A stretch of 5,651 nt of DNA. Origin: an uncultured Rhodospirillaceae bacterium. Lineage in GTDB: Bacteria > Pseudomonadota > Alphaproteobacteria > Rhodospirillales > Casp-alpha2. Under the pieces are notes generated by a model. The model had not been told where the DNA came from and ran no database searches. It was given only the letters and a program-made list of their open reading frames with translations. Every line of letters starts with the position of its first letter. Positions within the stretch are counted from its first letter, which is position 1. The translations under genes were made by a program, and so were the position numbers. Positions 5,141 through 5,651 of this stretch are shown here, one piece after another. Where the stretch lies: assembly GCA_913048145.1 (NCBI GenBank), contig CAJWVP010000202.1, positions 1 through 5,651 of the forward strand, given 5' to 3'.

Positions 5141-5651
5141 TTAAAACTTCCCAGCCTGGCGAAGCGCGCGTAGGGCTTCCGCCACACATCGACAATCGGC
5201 GACAGCGGTATGGGAATCGCCAGGCGGGTCAAAACCAAGTTCTGCCGGAAGATCGCTGCTGGTGTAGGCGCTGGTCGGTTTCCCAATGAATTCGCCAATG
5301 GCGATGTTGATGTTGATGAAACGCTCGGGGTCAAACAGGAATGGGATGCCGATCCGCTCACAATTTAATCGCAAGTGTTCTCCGTCCTGGCCATGCGAAT
5401 AAATGTCCATGGATGCGTTCTCGAGGTATCCCTGCATCCTTTCCTGCGCGGCGGCTAGCGTTACGCCTTCGGAATCGACGGTCGCTTGGGTGATCCCAGT
5501 CAGATTGATAAAATACGTACTCAATGTCGGATTTAAAATCGGCCGGACATAGACTTGAAAGTGATTGATCTCGGTAAGCGCGCCGTCATCGGACAAGGTA
5601 ACCAAACCAATTTCCACGACTTCACGGAATTCTCCGGGGCCGGACCACCCG
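5141..5651 (-). CDS. DEDDh 3'-5' exonuclease (ERI-1/KapD-like), 5' end outside the window
   Basis: The visible 169 residues match the later part of an exonuclease-family RNase T domain. GPGEFREVVEIGLVTL (starting at residue 5) corresponds to the strand just after the first DFEAT-type motif of ERI-1/KapD-like enzymes, so that motif and the true start lie beyond the right edge. The GTG at 5617 is internal. The Exo II-like segment is HGQDGEHLRLNCERIGIPF, with the Asp of GQDGEHL as the likely metal ligand. Exo III is DSHTAVADCRCVAEALRAL near the C-terminus, giving the HxxxxD catalytic pair of the DEDDh class. Such enzymes trim single-stranded RNA or DNA 3' ends in the cytoplasm. It ends at TAA (5141-5143), 79 bases before the FAD dehydrogenase on the same strand. 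Substrate is unknown. There is no sign of damage in the visible part. Confidence 0.85.
   Translation of the reverse strand, partial: GWSGPGEFREVVEIGLVTLSDDGALTEINHFQVYVRPILNPTLSTYFINLTGITQATVDSEGVTLAAAQERMQGYLENASMDIYSHGQDGEHLRLNCERIGIPFLFDPERFININIAIGEFIGKPTSAYTSSDLPAELGFDPPGDSHTAVADCRCVAEALRALRQAGKF

Noticed and set aside
1..5651. CRISPR array, tRNA, rRNA or riboswitch
   Set aside because: No regularly spaced repeats, cloverleaf or conserved rRNA segments were seen, and the gaps between genes right of position 570 are short (20-213 bases) without recognisable riboswitch cores.

Overview
The window looks like an alphaproteobacterial chromosome segment of moderate GC, at least from about position 570 to 5651. 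That placement is an inference from the style of the proteins and gene pairings, not a computed result. Five recognisable genes and one truncated gene account for almost all of this part. On the minus strand, in order of transcription, are a partial DEDDh 3'-5' exonuclease running off the right edge, a D2HGDH/GlcD-type FAD-linked 2-hydroxyacid dehydrogenase, and a PanB-like (ketopantoate hydroxymethyltransferase family) protein. Next comes a convergently placed ArsC/Spx-family thiol protein (YffB-like) on the plus strand. Divergent from it, again on the minus strand, is yaaA (peroxide-stress protein, UPF0246), whose stop codon overlaps the start of an M20-family amidohydrolase (N-carbamoyl amino acid/allantoate amidohydrolase type).

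The first ~570 bases do not fit the rest. The M20 amidohydrolase reads normally for about 249 residues and then stops resembling its family near position 570. The same frame stays open, without a stop, to the left edge of the window, so automatic annotation would call one ~438-codon protein of deceptively normal length. Within 1-570 the plausible coding signal switches strand in short patches: a high-GC C-terminus on plus (3-155), a protein-like stretch on minus (204-395), and another on plus (391-570). No transposase or integrase is visible. The simplest reading is a chimeric or low-quality contig end, with a genuine rearrangement as the alternative.

The most interesting biology is the FAD dehydrogenase/PanB-like pair. 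The genes are 20 bases apart and probably co-transcribed. By eye alignment the PanB-like protein keeps the fold signatures and the catalytic Glu of PanB, but two of the three Mg2+ ligand positions are changed (Asp to Ala, Glu to Gln). It may therefore not make ketopantoate. It could act on a 2-oxo acid supplied by the dehydrogenase. The yaaA and YffB-like genes share a ~100 bp divergent promoter region.
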